Assembly (NCBI GenBank): GCA_946886855.1
Contig: CAMPJJ010000190.1
Coordinates: forward strand, 1-5,875
Direction of reading: 5' to 3'
DNA: 5,875 nucleotides
DNA from: an uncultured Roseateles sp.
GTDB lineage: Bacteria; Pseudomonadota; Gammaproteobacteria; Burkholderiales; Burkholderiaceae
Part shown: positions 5,670 to 5,875 of the stretch, piece by piece
How positions within the stretch are numbered: the stretch's first letter is position 1
Layout of the letters: each line of letters begins with the position of its first letter
Notes under the pieces: model-generated
Seen by the model: the letters and a program-made list of their open reading frames with translations, nothing else
Databases searched by the model: none
Told to the model about the DNA's origin: nothing
Program-made: the position numbers and the translations under genes

Positions 5670-5708
5670 GTTCTTCTCCATCCCGGTGTCTTTCTCGCAC
5701 CGGGGCGG

Positions 5709-5738
5709 ATTCTCAAATCCGTGTCAAGTCAGTGTCAA
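5709..5738 (-). promoter_or_regulatory. Candidate promoter of the cold-shock gene
   Basis: On the minus strand, TTGACA (5738-5733) is a perfect -35 and GAGAAT (5714-5709) a 4 of 6 -10, with an 18-bp spacer. A second TTGACA (5727-5722) sits between them. Transcription would start near 5702, giving a leader of only about 33 nt, much shorter than the long thermosensing leader of E. coli cspA. The small hairpin GGATT/AATCC (5707-5720) overlaps the -10. Confidence 0.5.
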
Positions 5739-5790
5739 TTGAGGAACTCCCCGGGGTCAGGAGGCGCGAAGGTGACAAACTCGGGGCATT

Positions 5791-5808
5791 GACAGGTGGA
5801 AGCCTGTC
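5791..5808. repeat. Inverted repeat in the cold-shock / clpS-like spacer
   Basis: GACAGG (5791-5796) and CCTGTC (5803-5808) are perfect 6-bp arms around TGGAAG. The left arm overlaps a plus-strand TTGACA (5789-5794) that has no good -10 at normal spacing (ATGTAG at 17 bp). It may be an operator for the divergent genes or a chance repeat. Confidence 0.3.
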
Positions 5809-5825
5809 CCCATGTAGGGTGCTCC

Positions 5826-5841
5826 CGCTGTTTATAGAATC
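5826..5841 (+). promoter_or_regulatory. Candidate promoter just before the clpS-like start
   Basis: CGCTGTTTATAGAATC contains TAGAAT (5835-5840), 5 of 6 to the -10 consensus, and matches the element before icd apart from the two spacer bases. Because the hexamer ends only six bases before the ATG at 5847, transcription would begin at or next to the start codon, implying a leaderless mRNA. No Shine-Dalgarno sequence is visible. No good -35 is seen at 17 bp. Confidence 0.42.
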
Positions 5842-5846
5842 GGTTC

Positions 5847-5875
5847 ATGCCATTGATTGCCCAACAGCCCCCACC
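5847..5875 (+). CDS. 5' end of a truncated gene, probably clpS
   Basis: An ATG at 5847 opens a frame that runs off the window and encodes MPLIAQQPP. This is too short to show a domain. The call rests on context: in Burkholderiales, a cold-shock gene near icd is commonly divergent from clpS-clpA, and ClpS has a variable, disordered N-terminus in which such residues would be unremarkable. ClpS is the adaptor that delivers N-degron substrates to ClpAP. There is no ribosome-binding site, so either the mRNA is leaderless or the true start lies further downstream. The gene symbol is left blank because identity is not proven here. Confidence 0.38.

Noticed and set aside
5670..5681. Earlier in-frame start (MEKN-) for the cold-shock protein
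   Set aside because: The family begins at MATGTVKWF and the GGAG ribosome site serves the ATG at 5669.

Overview
This window looks like chromosomal housekeeping DNA from a GC-rich betaproteobacterium, most likely in the order Burkholderiales. I infer this from the strong third-position GC bias, the E. coli-like NADP isocitrate dehydrogenase, the HemN plus TauE/SafE-like pair, and the order icd / cold-shock gene / clpS-like start. Genus cannot be set from the sequence alone. I see no mobile element, CRISPR array, tRNA or rRNA.

Layout. (1) Positions 1-141 are a probable divergent promoter region. It holds an FNR/Anr-like box (93-106), an adjacent inverted repeat (70-93), and a possible partial gene leaving on the minus strand (49 to 1). 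(2) Positions 142-2332 are a tight two-gene unit: hemN (oxygen-independent coproporphyrinogen III oxidase) followed 19 nt later by a TauE/SafE/DsbD-like membrane protein with a Cys-rich first helix. Both fit low-oxygen haem and cytochrome oxidase maturation. (3) Positions 2442-3695 are icd, with its own candidate promoter and a strong intrinsic terminator (3736-3766). (4) Positions 3833-5133 are a two-gene envelope operon: a small DUF4398-type lipoprotein, then a DUF4398-plus-OmpA lipoprotein predicted to link the outer membrane to peptidoglycan. Tandem hairpins follow it. (5) Positions 5298-5738, minus strand, are a cold-shock-domain gene with its promoter and terminator. Its protein carries an unusual 37-residue tail. 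(6) At 5847 a plus-strand gene begins and runs off the window. By context it is probably clpS, and its candidate -10 lies six bases before the ATG.

How the parts relate. hemN and its partner are expected to respond to oxygen, icd is central carbon metabolism, the lipoprotein pair is envelope maintenance, and the cold-shock and clpS-like genes diverge from a shared 177-base spacer. I found no clearly undescribed system. The more interesting signals are regulatory: the exact class II spacing of the FNR-like box to a minus-strand -10, a near-identical promoter element shared by icd and the clpS-like gene, and a possible leaderless start. The cold-shock protein tail is also of interest.
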